A stretch of DNA of 40,757 nt from Symploca sp. SIO1C2. GTDB taxonomy: Bacteria; Cyanobacteriota; Cyanobacteriia; Cyanobacteriales; Coleofasciculaceae. A model generated the notes under the pieces. It was given only the letters and a program-made list of their open reading frames with translations. It did not search any database and was not told where the DNA came from. A program made the translations under genes and the position numbers. The DNA is taken from NCBI GenBank assembly GCA_010672925.1, contig JAAHFP010000054.1, positions 1 through 40,757 on the forward strand. Reading direction: 5' to 3'. Shown piece by piece: positions 1 through 7,548 of the stretch. How positions within the stretch are numbered: position 1 is the first letter of the stretch; each line of letters starts with the position of its first letter.

Positions 1-291
1 ATGTTCATCGAGAATAATCCTGGACACTCGATCCAATGCTCCCCTAACAGCAGCGATTTGGACTAAAACATCAGGACAGGGACGACTTTCCTTTACCATC
101 GTCTTAATACCTCGGATATGTCCCTCAATGCGAGAAAGCCGATTAATGATGCGCCGCAGAGATTCTTCATCGTGAACATGATGATGTTCACAATGGTTCT
201 CACCATGCTCATGCTCGGTGTGATGATGATTCCAACCTTGATGAGGATAGTTTTGATTCTCACCGGACTTGGCAAAGGTTTTGTTAGTCAA
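1..291 (-). CDS. CsoR/RcnR/InrS-family metal-sensing repressor, His-rich N-terminus (3' end outside window)
   Basis: Reading the minus strand from a TTG codon at 291 gives an open frame of 97 codons that runs off the left edge. The first 45 residues are rich in His and Glu, followed by the family core RLSRIEGHIRGIKTMV, then the metal-ligand cysteine in SRPCPDV, then RGALDRVSRIILDEH, whose final His is the expected second ligand. CsoR/RcnR/FrmR proteins are small all-helical repressors that release DNA when they bind Cu, Ni/Co or formaldehyde. A His-rich N-terminus plus a Cys/His core recalls the cyanobacterial nickel sensor InrS, so nickel or cobalt export control is my best guess. TTG is chosen because an in-frame TAA lies just upstream, no in-frame ATG exists before the core, and a GGAGC ribosome-binding site sits about 6 bases ahead of it. 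The remaining ligands lie outside the window. Confidence 0.82.
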   Translation of the reverse strand, partial: MTNKTFAKSGENQNYPHQGWNHHHTEHEHGENHCEHHHVHDEESLRRIINRLSRIEGHIRGIKTMVKESRPCPDVLVQIAAVRGALDRVSRIILDEH

Positions 292-917
292 TGGCTCAGC
301 TCCAAATTATCGGTTGAGAAAGGAATTTATCCTCTTCTGTGATCCTAGTGCAATATTTTGCCAATCCCCAGGAGTGAGGGAAAAAAAGAGTGGGGAGACA
401 AGGGTGAGCGAAAAAAGGGTGGGGAGACAAGGGGCAGAGGGGCGGAGGAGCAGAGGGGCGGAGGAGCAGAGGAAGAAGGGAGAACTGATAATTTTTAGAG
501 ACAAAGCTCAAGAAATCCCACCCAAAATTTCGTTCACCCGGGAGACAAGGGAGACAAGGGAGACAAGGGAGAACAGAGAACTGATAATTTTTGGATACTT
601 ATATCAAGTTCAGATAATCACTTATAACTTCTTTCTACTTTGCAACCTTCTGCTCTCTGACTTGAAAGTAGGGAATAGGGCATGGGGAAAAGTGGACAAA
701 AATTGATGCACTACAATGAAAGCATAATCGAACCAGTACTATCAGTGAGTGTCAAGTTATCCGCAACCCCTGATTAGATCTTGGCAAGGAACTCCTATCC
801 CAAGCTTCAGGTCAAACCAATAGGGATGTGGTGGCTTTGCTGCATCTTGTAGCCGTGCTGGGAAAATGACTGTCAGCCACCAGCGGCTGGCTCAACATCA
901 AAAACGAGATTGATACC
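292..917. repeat. Gene-free interval with GGAG-rich low-complexity repeats
   Basis: No credible gene is seen. Positions 370-480 are built from imperfect units such as GTGGGGAGACAAGG and GGCGGAGGAGCAGA, and 540-570 is a GGGAGACAA array. A 51-base segment at 481-531 recurs at 33518-33568, and its first part recurs again at 577-598. This matches the low-complexity intergenic DNA of large filamentous cyanobacterial genomes. The promoter of the downstream protease gene probably lies between about 700 and 917, but no clear -35/-10 pair was found. Confidence 0.7.
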
Positions 918-2120
918 ATGCGACTGAAAAAACAACTTTCTCTCTTCCTACGCCAAATAAGCAATTATCTACTGGCTATCTTTATTGGCTCGTTGTTAAC
1001 TGTTGGTGTTTATCGCGTATCGCCATCCCAGGCATCTCCAGTGCCAGCAACTGAGTCAACAACACCAACCCTGTTAGCACAAAACCTGTCAACTGCTACC
1101 CGGGGCAGTTTTGTAACAGCGGCAGTTAAGAGGGTAGGGCCAGCAGTGGTTAGGATTGATACGGAACGTACTGTAACTCGCCGGGTTGACCCTTTTCTTG
1201 ATGACCCCTTCTTCCGGCGCTTTTTCGGGGAAGACTTTTTATCCGAAATGCCCCAACAACAACGTCTCACAGGTCAAGGTTCAGGCTTTATTATTGATAG
1301 TAGTGGCATTATTCTCACCAATGCTCATGTAGTAGAACAAGCAGATAAGGTAACTGTCAGCCTCAAAGATGGAAGGCAATTTGAGGGTCAAGTGCAGGGA
1401 GTGGATAAAGTAACAGACTTGGCTGTTGTCAGAGTCCAAGGTGGCAATTTGCCCGTTGTTCCTCTGGGAGATTCCAACCAAGTAGAAGTAGGAGATTGGG
1501 CGATCGCAGTTGGTAATCCTTTAGGGTTAGATAATACCGTTACTCTAGGAATTGTCAGTACCCTCAAACGTTCTAGTGCTCAGGCAGGGATTCCCGACAA
1601 GCGACTAGACTTTATTCAAACTGATGCAGCAATTAATCCCGGTAACTCCGGTGGTCCTTTGTTGAATGATCGAGGGGAAGTGATTGGCATCAATACCGCG
1701 ATTCGTGCTGGTGCAATGGGTATTGGTTTTGCAATTCCTGTTAACACTGTCAAAGACATTTCCAATCAGTTAGCACAGGGGAAAAAAGTTGTTCATCCCT
1801 ATGTCGGTATTCAGATGGTAACCCTAACACCGGATATTGCTAAAGAGAACAACAACGACCCCAACTCTAACTTCCTAGTACCGGAAATTAATGGCGTCTT
1901 AGTCATCAAAGTATTCCCCGATACCCCAGCAGCAGCGGCAGGAATCCGTCGAGGGGATGTAGTAATCGCGATTGATGGACAACAGGTTAAATCTGCTGAG
2001 CAGTTGCAGCGTGTTGTTGAAAATAGCGGTGTGGATCAGGTAATCCAGATCAAGTTAAGGCGCGGTAATCAAACTAAGACTATACCTGTCCGTACTGGTG
2101 AATTGCAGAATGCAGCTTAA
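918..2120 (+). CDS. HtrA/DegP-family serine protease (HhoA/HhoB/HtrA type)
   Basis: This 400-residue protein is a periplasmic or thylakoid-lumen quality-control protease of the trypsin-like S1C family. Residues about 13-33 form a signal/anchor segment. The catalytic triad is visible: His137 in ILTNAHVV, Asp167 in VTDLAVV, and Ser244 in NPGNSGGPL. A single PDZ domain follows (roughly 295-390, containing GVLVIKVFPDTPAAAAGIRRGD), which is the one-PDZ layout of cyanobacterial Hho/HtrA proteins. A Phe- and Arg-rich linker (DDPFFRRFFGEDF) precedes the protease domain, as is common in this group. In characterised cyanobacteria these enzymes handle misfolded proteins under heat and light stress. I cannot tell which of the three paralogues this is, so no symbol is given. 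The gene stands alone and ends in a clear hairpin terminator at 2245-2272. Confidence 0.95.
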   Translation: MRLKKQLSLFLRQISNYLLAIFIGSLLTVGVYRVSPSQASPVPATESTTPTLLAQNLSTATRGSFVTAAVKRVGPAVVRIDTERTVTRRVDPFLDDPFFRRFFGEDFLSEMPQQQRLTGQGSGFIIDSSGIILTNAHVVEQADKVTVSLKDGRQFEGQVQGVDKVTDLAVVRVQGGNLPVVPLGDSNQVEVGDWAIAVGNPLGLDNTVTLGIVSTLKRSSAQAGIPDKRLDFIQTDAAINPGNSGGPLLNDRGEVIGINTAIRAGAMGIGFAIPVNTVKDISNQLAQGKKVVHPYVGIQMVTLTPDIAKENNNDPNSNFLVPEINGVLVIKVFPDTPAAAAGIRRGDVVIAIDGQQVKSAEQLQRVVENSGVDQVIQIKLRRGNQTKTIPVRTGELQNAA

Positions 2121-2244
2121 CTGAAAGCAGTCCCAATATAGCAGTTCTCAGATCTGTTAGGTACATTTCCTATTCCCCATTCCCCATTCCCTATTCCCAA
2201 AAACTTTGTACCTTATAAGTCCGAGAAACGCTATAAAATATTTT

Positions 2245-2272
2245 TGGCTCTCCTAGAAGAGCCATTTTTTTA
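2245..2272 (+). terminator. Rho-independent terminator after htrA-like gene
   Basis: The stem TGGCTCT / AGAGCCA (7 pairs) encloses a 6-base loop and is followed directly by a run of seven T. It lies 125 bases after the protease stop codon and points away from it. The interval between the stop and the hairpin carries CCCATTCC-type low-complexity repeats (2165-2200). Confidence 0.8.
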
Positions 2273-2510
2273 ATCTTACAATTATAAGATAATTCAGTGT
2301 AAAATATCAATACAAAATAAATTAAATATTAAAAAAAATTACAAAAATTTATCTCTAGAAATAAAATCAGGTATTCTGGCGATTATTCGCTTCAGATCGG
2401 CTCTGTTATTAATCTTGGATTAAGCCAAACGATAGAGCCCAATTTTCGCCAAAGTCAAGCTGAAGCTGAATGAGCAAAGTAACTGCAATAACATGAATTA
2501 GGGGAAGTTG
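2273..2510. other. AT-rich leader before the radical SAM genes
   Basis: Positions 2275-2370 are very AT-rich, with runs of A and T. The remainder (2380-2490) is more balanced and could be an untranslated leader. I looked for a cobalamin riboswitch because the next genes are B12-dependent, but no convincing B12 box was seen. A good ribosome-binding site, AGGGGAAG, lies just before the ATG at 2511. Confidence 0.45.
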
Positions 2511-4070
2511 ATGATAAGTGAGACACAAAATGCTCCTCTTATTGGGCTAGTTGAATTGCCTCAGCTGAAGCTATCTGATGCCGAAGGCAATGACTTTTAC
2601 TCTTTGCGGAAATGGGAACCGATTGTTAGCAAACAAGTATTATTATCGAATCTGCAAGCAGGAGGATTTCAGACTAAATTTATTAATCTTCGAGATGGAG
2701 ATTACGAAGAGAATTACGGACGCATCACTTGGAGAGGCATCGAACTGACCAAGAATTATGTCGGTGTAGATATCAAAACCGTCGATCCTGAAAGTTGTGA
2801 AGCTTGGTGCATTACCGTTAATTTCACCTTATACCGGGAAATAGCAATTCTCCTGTTAAAGCATCTGTCAAGTAAAGGCAAGCCGGTAGTTTTGGGTGGT
2901 TCGGATCCGGTTGCTGACCCCCAAGTTTATCTGCGCAATGGTGCGGCAGTAGTGGTTAAGGACAAATCAGGAGCAGCTAATTGGCCTCTATTTAATTATC
3001 TGTTAGGAAAAGGTCCCAAAGAAGCCCTTACTGGGGTAGTTTTAGCCGACGGAACAGAGTATCGCAAGCGCAAACCACCCTTTTATCCGGAAGAATGGCC
3101 CTTACCTTCTGTAGAAGTGGCTAGAGAGTGTCTGGGAACCCAATATTGGATGGATCCATTCCCTGAACATTTAAAACCTATTGGGTCTATTTTCCCAGAT
3201 ATGGGGTGCGATCGCCACTGCGACTTTTGCCAAACTCCCACTTACGGCACAGGTTATCGTCGCATGACTCCCCAACGGGTGTTGCAATGGCTAGATATAC
3301 AGCGCCAAGCGGGAGCCAAATCCGTAGTCAGTGTCTCGGATCAATTCCTAGGAAGGGTAATTTTTCCTGACGGACGAGAAGAAGTTCTAGAGATTATGAA
3401 AGGGATGCGGGAACTGGATTTAGCAGTTCTTTGGCCTAATGGTTTAGAACTCAGAAAGATGACCAAGGGACGTGGACACAGTGGTAAAAGAGAAGATTTA
3501 ACTCCCGATGAAGAACTGATCAACGCTCTGTATCATTGGGATGGTCGTATAGGAACCCTCGCTGCTTACATTCCCGCTGAACGACCTATTTTTGGAAGGG
3601 AAGCCTATGCTAAGTTAGTTCCCTGGCAGCAACACAAGCGAATTATACATACCATAGTTCGAGCCGGAATTCCCATGATTAGCTATGGCGTGATTATTGG
3701 CTTGCCTGATGATGACGACTATAGCCTATGTCAGCTAGAAGAGGCACTCTGGGAAGTATATCATGAAGTTAAAGCAATTAATCCAGATATCATCTTCCAA
3801 ACTACTCCTTTTGTAATTTCTCCGATCTTGGGAACACCCCAGGGAGAAGCAATTCGCAAATCTGGTTTGCTTCGGTTTGATGACCCAGCCATTTTTGCCG
3901 GATTCTGGACAGCTAGTATCGATACCAAACACCTAACCTACGAGCAAGTATCTGATTGGCAATTCCGCCTTGCTCAAGTTGGTGACTCGAAAAATCTGCA
4001 ATCACCTCAACGGTTCAGAAAGTTGCCGACAGAAGCAAAGAATACTGAAAAATTGGCGGTGGCAGTATAA
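2511..4070 (+). CDS. B12-binding-domain radical SAM enzyme, copy 1
   Basis: This is a 519-residue class B-type radical SAM protein. Residues 1-180 resemble a cobalamin-binding Rossmann domain: a conserved start IGLVELPQLKLSD, then LLSNLQAGGF, then KPVVLGGSDP. The DxHxxG motif of base-off B12 enzymes is not visible. The radical SAM core starts near residue 226 with the cluster motif CDRHCDFC (Cys233, Cys237, Cys240, spacing CxxxCxxC), followed by VSVSDQFLGR and later GVIIGLPDDDD. Such enzymes make a 5'-deoxyadenosyl radical and often transfer a methyl group from methylcobalamin to an unactivated carbon, but ring formation or rearrangement is also known. The start is taken at ATG 2511 rather than the TTG three bases earlier because AGGGGAAG is well spaced from it. 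It is the first of three consecutive related genes on the same strand, followed by a CoA-transferase. The substrate is unknown. Confidence 0.88.
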   Translation: MISETQNAPLIGLVELPQLKLSDAEGNDFYSLRKWEPIVSKQVLLSNLQAGGFQTKFINLRDGDYEENYGRITWRGIELTKNYVGVDIKTVDPESCEAWCITVNFTLYREIAILLLKHLSSKGKPVVLGGSDPVADPQVYLRNGAAVVVKDKSGAANWPLFNYLLGKGPKEALTGVVLADGTEYRKRKPPFYPEEWPLPSVEVARECLGTQYWMDPFPEHLKPIGSIFPDMGCDRHCDFCQTPTYGTGYRRMTPQRVLQWLDIQRQAGAKSVVSVSDQFLGRVIFPDGREEVLEIMKGMRELDLAVLWPNGLELRKMTKGRGHSGKREDLTPDEELINALYHWDGRIGTLAAYIPAERPIFGREAYAKLVPWQQHKRIIHTIVRAGIPMISYGVIIGLPDDDDYSLCQLEEALWEVYHEVKAINPDIIFQTTPFVISPILGTPQGEAIRKSGLLRFDDPAIFAGFWTASIDTKHLTYEQVSDWQFRLAQVGDSKNLQSPQRFRKLPTEAKNTEKLAVAV

Positions 4071-4284
4071 GTTTTGGAGGCAGGAGGTTCCGAGGCAGTC
4101 CCGGTCAAAAATTTTCACGACCAGGTGATGAAAGTAGACTGTGCCCTATTTCCTGCTCCCCTCTTAGGAGGATACTGCTGGCGAATGGGGGATTATATAC
4201 TCCTCATTTATCCAAGAATTGGCTTGTAGAGACGCGCCATGGCGCGTCTCTACAAAAAACAAAACAACTATCAGGAAAAATATA
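4071..4284. repeat. Intergenic repeats between radical SAM copies 1 and 2
   Basis: This 214-base gap holds two repeats. Positions 4096-4155 match, with small changes, the reverse complement of 26473-26527 (AGTCCC, then TTTTCAC, then GGTGATGAAAGTAG). Positions 4226-4253 form a perfect 28-base palindrome. The gap follows radical SAM copy 1 and separates it from its close paralogue. Confidence 0.7.
4226..4253. repeat. Perfect 28-base palindrome (GAGACGCGCC/GGCGCGTCTC)
   Basis: Each half reads GTAGAGACGCGCCA and its exact reverse complement follows without a loop. A shorter imperfect relative sits at 15102-15122. Palindromes of this AGACGCGCC type are scattered through many cyanobacterial genomes (known in general, not checked here). 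Because it lies in the gap before copy 2, it also argues against the upstream TTG at 4219 as a start codon. Confidence 0.9.
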
Positions 4285-5838
4285 ATGACAATGTCCAACA
4301 ACTCTACTATTGGTTTAGTTGAATTACCTCAGTTGAAGCTATCAGACCCCGATGGTAACGACTTCTATTCTTTACGGAAGTGGGAACCGATTGTTAGCAA
4401 ACTGGTTTTATTATCGAATCTGCAAGCAGGAGGATTCCAGACAAAATTTATTAATCTCCGAGACGGAGATTACCACGAAAATTACGGACGCATCACTTGG
4501 AGAGGCATTGAACTGACCAAAAATTATGTTGGTCTTGATATTAAGAGTGTCGATCCTGACAGTTGTGAAGTTTGGTGCGTTACCGTTAATTTCACCTTGT
4601 ACCGCGAAATAGCCATGATGGTGTTAAAGCACCTGGCTAGCACAGGTAAGCCAGTAGTTGTGGGGGGTTCCGATCCCTTTGCTGACCCCCAGATTTATAT
4701 ACGCAATGGTGCCTCAGTAGTGGTACTCGACAAGTCGGGAGCAGCTAATTGGCCTCTATTTAATTATCTGCTAGGAAAAGGCTCCAAAGAAGACCTCAGT
4801 GGGGTTGTTTTAGCCGATGGAACTCAATATGCTAAACACAAAACCCCCCTCCATCCCGAAGAATGGCCTCTACCATCCTTTGAAGTGGCCAAACAGTGCT
4901 TAGGAACCCAATATTGGATGGATCCATTTCCCGAACATTTAAAACCCATTGGGTCTATCTTCCCAGACATCGGTTGCGATCGCCACTGTGACTTTTGTCA
5001 AACTCCCACCTACGGTACTGGATATCGCCGCATGTCTCCTAAACGGGTACTGGAGTGGCTAGATATACAGCGTCAAGCGGGAGCCAAATCCGTAGTGAGT
5101 GTCTCAGATCAATTCCTGGGAAGGACTATTTTTCCTAATGGTCGAGATGAAATTCTCGAAATTATGAAGGGAATACGGGACATGGGCTTAACTATTCTTT
5201 GGCCTAATGGTCTAGAACTAAGAAAGATGACTCTCGGACGGGGACGCAACTATGAAAGCACAGATCTGACCCCTGATGAAGAACTGATTGAAGCTCTCTA
5301 TCATTGGGATGGGGAAAAGGGCACTTTGGCTGGTGGTCTTCCTGCAGAACGACCGGTGTTTGGACGGGAAGCCTATGCTAAGTTACTCCCCTGGCAGCAA
5401 CACAAACGAATAGTGAGAACCATTGTGCAAGCAGGTATTCCCATGATTGTCTATCATATGATTATTGGGCTTCCTGAAGATGACGATGAGAGTATGTTGC
5501 GGCTAGAGGAAGCGCTTTGGGAAATCTATTACGAAGTAAAAGCGATTAATCCATCACTGGTATTTCAAATCGCTCCATTTGTGATTTCTCCCATATTGGG
5601 AACACCACAAGGGGAAATAATTCGTAAATCCGGTCTGCTGCGGTTCGATGACCCGGCAATCTTTGCTGGATTCTGGACAGCAAGTGTGGATACCAATCAT
5701 CTTTCCTACGAACAAGTGTCTAATTGGCAATTCCGTTTAGCTAGTGTTGGTGACTCAAAGAACTTGCAAGTTCCTCAACGGTTTAGAAATTTGCCGACAG
5801 AAGCCAAGGATACTGGAAAAATTGTAGTGCCAGCATAG
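4285..5838 (+). CDS. B12-binding-domain radical SAM enzyme, copy 2
   Basis: This 517-residue protein is a close paralogue of the preceding gene product. In the 65 residues around the iron-sulfur cluster (from PEHLKP to QFLGR) only four differ. The B12-like N-terminal domain (about 1-180), the CxxxCxxC motif (Cys231, Cys235, Cys238) and the C-terminal GTPQGE and FAGFWTAS segments are all kept. I chose ATG 4285 because translation from the upstream TTG (4219) would read through the palindrome into unrelated residues, whereas homology to copy 1 begins right after 4285. An AGGA motif lies about 10 bases upstream. The pair looks like a tandem duplication. The most visible differences are in the region after the core, for example AAYIPAERPI versus AGGLPAERPV, which could alter substrate contacts. 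The reaction is unknown. Confidence 0.88.
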   Translation: MTMSNNSTIGLVELPQLKLSDPDGNDFYSLRKWEPIVSKLVLLSNLQAGGFQTKFINLRDGDYHENYGRITWRGIELTKNYVGLDIKSVDPDSCEVWCVTVNFTLYREIAMMVLKHLASTGKPVVVGGSDPFADPQIYIRNGASVVVLDKSGAANWPLFNYLLGKGSKEDLSGVVLADGTQYAKHKTPLHPEEWPLPSFEVAKQCLGTQYWMDPFPEHLKPIGSIFPDIGCDRHCDFCQTPTYGTGYRRMSPKRVLEWLDIQRQAGAKSVVSVSDQFLGRTIFPNGRDEILEIMKGIRDMGLTILWPNGLELRKMTLGRGRNYESTDLTPDEELIEALYHWDGEKGTLAGGLPAERPVFGREAYAKLLPWQQHKRIVRTIVQAGIPMIVYHMIIGLPEDDDESMLRLEEALWEIYYEVKAINPSLVFQIAPFVISPILGTPQGEIIRKSGLLRFDDPAIFAGFWTASVDTNHLSYEQVSNWQFRLASVGDSKNLQVPQRFRNLPTEAKDTGKIVVPA

Positions 5839-5841
5839 CCA

Positions 5842-5946
5842 CTAGTGCAACACGGCAGAAGTCTTTGATCACCTCGATAGAGACAAAGGAGACAAGAGGG
5901 ACAAGGAGATTTTAGCTGCTCAGTTATTTCCGCTGTGCTGCACTAG
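5842..5946. mobile_element. MITE-like element with ~19-base imperfect terminal inverted repeats
   Basis: The left end CTAGTGCAACACGGCAGAA and the reverse complement of the right end CTAGTGCAGCACAGCGGAA agree at 16 of 19 positions. The 105-base element fills the gap between radical SAM copies 2 and 3, starting three bases after the stop codon of copy 2. It has no coding capacity. Its interior carries a short GGAGACAAGAGGGACAAGGAG low-complexity stretch like those elsewhere in the window. Target-site duplications are not evident. Confidence 0.65.
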
Positions 5947-5984
5947 GGACAATCATCTAAAACGACCAAAACAGGAGAAATATC

Positions 5985-7511
5985 ATGACAATTATGACAA
6001 AAGCTCCCTCAATTGGCTTGGTTGAAGTTCCAGAGGTGGATCTGCGCGCAGAGAACGGAGTCAGTTGGCATAACTTGTCCCAGGGTATTCCGATGATTAG
6101 CAAGCAGATTCTGATATCTCAATTGCGTTCTGGTGGTTTTGACGCTCAACTAGTGAACCTGAGAGAAGGAGATGAGGAGGAAGAATACGACCAAGTTGAA
6201 TGGGGAGGTCAAACCTTAAAAAAAATATTGGTAGGCAAGAAGATTTCCAGCGTTGACCCAGATGCTTATGATTCTTGGGGAGTGACGATTAACTTTACCC
6301 GTCAACGGGAATCTGCTTGTAAGACAATCGAGCATCTAGCCAGTACGGGTAAGCCGGTAGTGGTTGGAGGTTCGGATGCGATTGGCAGACCGGATATCTA
6401 TTTGAAAGCTGGTGCTACAGCAATTGTTAAAGATAAATCCGGGGGAAGTAATTGGGCTATATTCGATCATGTGCTGGGAAGGCCGGAACGCAAAAAGCTA
6501 TCGGGGGTACTATTGCCTGATGGCACTGAATATCCAAAAGGTTTTCCCGGCCTGCACCCAGAAGATTGGCCTCTGCCATCTTTAGATGTGGTTAAGGAGT
6601 GTTTTGGAGACAAGCACACCTACAACGATATGCCGTTCCTACCTCACGGTTCGGTGTTCGTCGATATGGGTTGCGATCGCAAGTGCGACTTTTGCCAGAC
6701 TCCAAGTTATCGTTTAGGATATCTGCGGATGTCGCCCAAAAAGTCCCTTGAATGGTTTGAGATTCAAAAAGAAGCAGGAGCTCTTGGGGTTCAAAGTTAC
6801 TCAGATCAATTTTTGGGGCGGATTTTGTTTGAAGGCGGACGCCAGGAAATTCTGGATATTGTCAATGGACTAAGGGAGCGAGAAATTCCTATTGCCTGGT
6901 CAAATGGTTTGGAGCTAAAAAAGGCCACTTTGGGGCGAGCTATCCGTCCCGATGGAGATCTGACTCCTGATGAAGAACTGATACAGGCACTTTGGGGCTG
7001 GGATGGCAAGGTTGGCTGTTTCCATTCCTATATCCCTGCAGAACGTCCGTTAGTAGGTCGGGAGTCATATCACAAGCTGATGCCCTGGAAAGAACACTGT
7101 AACATAATACGAGCAATCGTCAGTACTGGTGTTCCTCGGATTGGTTATGGCGTGATTATTGGGCTGCCTGATGATGACTATGATAGTTTTCTCTACCTAG
7201 AAGAGGCGATATTTAAGCTCTATCAAGAAGTTAAAGCAATCAATCCCGAAATAGATTTTAAGATCAGGCCAGTTTCTATTAGTCCTTTCCCTGGAACTCC
7301 CCAAGATCAACAAATTCGGGATTTGGAATTGCTAGCCTTTGAAGATCCAGCTATTTTAGGGGGATTTTGGACTCCTTGCGCCAATACTAAGCACATGAGC
7401 TATCTAGAGGTTTCAGAATGGCAAATTCGTCTGATGAACCTTGCGGATAAGTACGATATATTTAACCTGACTCGCGATGATTTCGATAAGGAAGTGGCGA
7501 TTCCTAGCTAA
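5985..7511 (+). CDS. B12-binding-domain radical SAM enzyme, copy 3 (diverged)
   Basis: This 508-residue protein has the same domain order as the two upstream copies but is clearly more distant. The N-terminal B12-like domain keeps IGLVEVPEVDL, LRSGGF and KPVVVGGSD. The radical SAM motif is GCDRKCDFCQTP (Cys230, Cys234, Cys237). Downstream GVIIGLPDDD and SPFPGTPQ are retained. A strong ribosome-binding site, CAGGAGAAA, stands 7 bases before ATG 5985. The KDKSGGSNW segment replaces the GEGE-type loop usual at the end of B12-binding domains; copies 1 and 2 have KDKSGAANW and LDKSGAANW, so this is a subfamily trait. The gene is followed after 37 bases by the CoA-transferase, which suggests co-transcription. 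It probably performs a different step from copies 1 and 2, possibly on the same scaffold. Confidence 0.87.
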   Translation: MTIMTKAPSIGLVEVPEVDLRAENGVSWHNLSQGIPMISKQILISQLRSGGFDAQLVNLREGDEEEEYDQVEWGGQTLKKILVGKKISSVDPDAYDSWGVTINFTRQRESACKTIEHLASTGKPVVVGGSDAIGRPDIYLKAGATAIVKDKSGGSNWAIFDHVLGRPERKKLSGVLLPDGTEYPKGFPGLHPEDWPLPSLDVVKECFGDKHTYNDMPFLPHGSVFVDMGCDRKCDFCQTPSYRLGYLRMSPKKSLEWFEIQKEAGALGVQSYSDQFLGRILFEGGRQEILDIVNGLREREIPIAWSNGLELKKATLGRAIRPDGDLTPDEELIQALWGWDGKVGCFHSYIPAERPLVGRESYHKLMPWKEHCNIIRAIVSTGVPRIGYGVIIGLPDDDYDSFLYLEEAIFKLYQEVKAINPEIDFKIRPVSISPFPGTPQDQQIRDLELLAFEDPAILGGFWTPCANTKHMSYLEVSEWQIRLMNLADKYDIFNLTRDDFDKEVAIPS

Positions 7512-7548
7512 TTAGGGAGCATCCTGTTTTAGGGTGCAAGGGGTATCA

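Noticed and set aside
269-706. 145-codon open frame left of the protease gene
   Set aside because: Its residues are dictated by GGAGACAAGG-type arrays, it overlaps the start of the CsoR-like gene on the other strand, and it has no ribosome-binding site or recognisable domain.
2273-2510. Cobalamin riboswitch before the B12-radical SAM genes
   Set aside because: No convincing B12-box consensus or supporting helices could be found by eye; a covariance-model scan would decide.
4219-4284. Extended N-terminus of radical SAM copy 2 from TTG 4219
   Set aside because: The added 22 codons translate the 28-base palindrome and have no counterpart in copy 1; homology and a ribosome-binding site favour ATG 4285.
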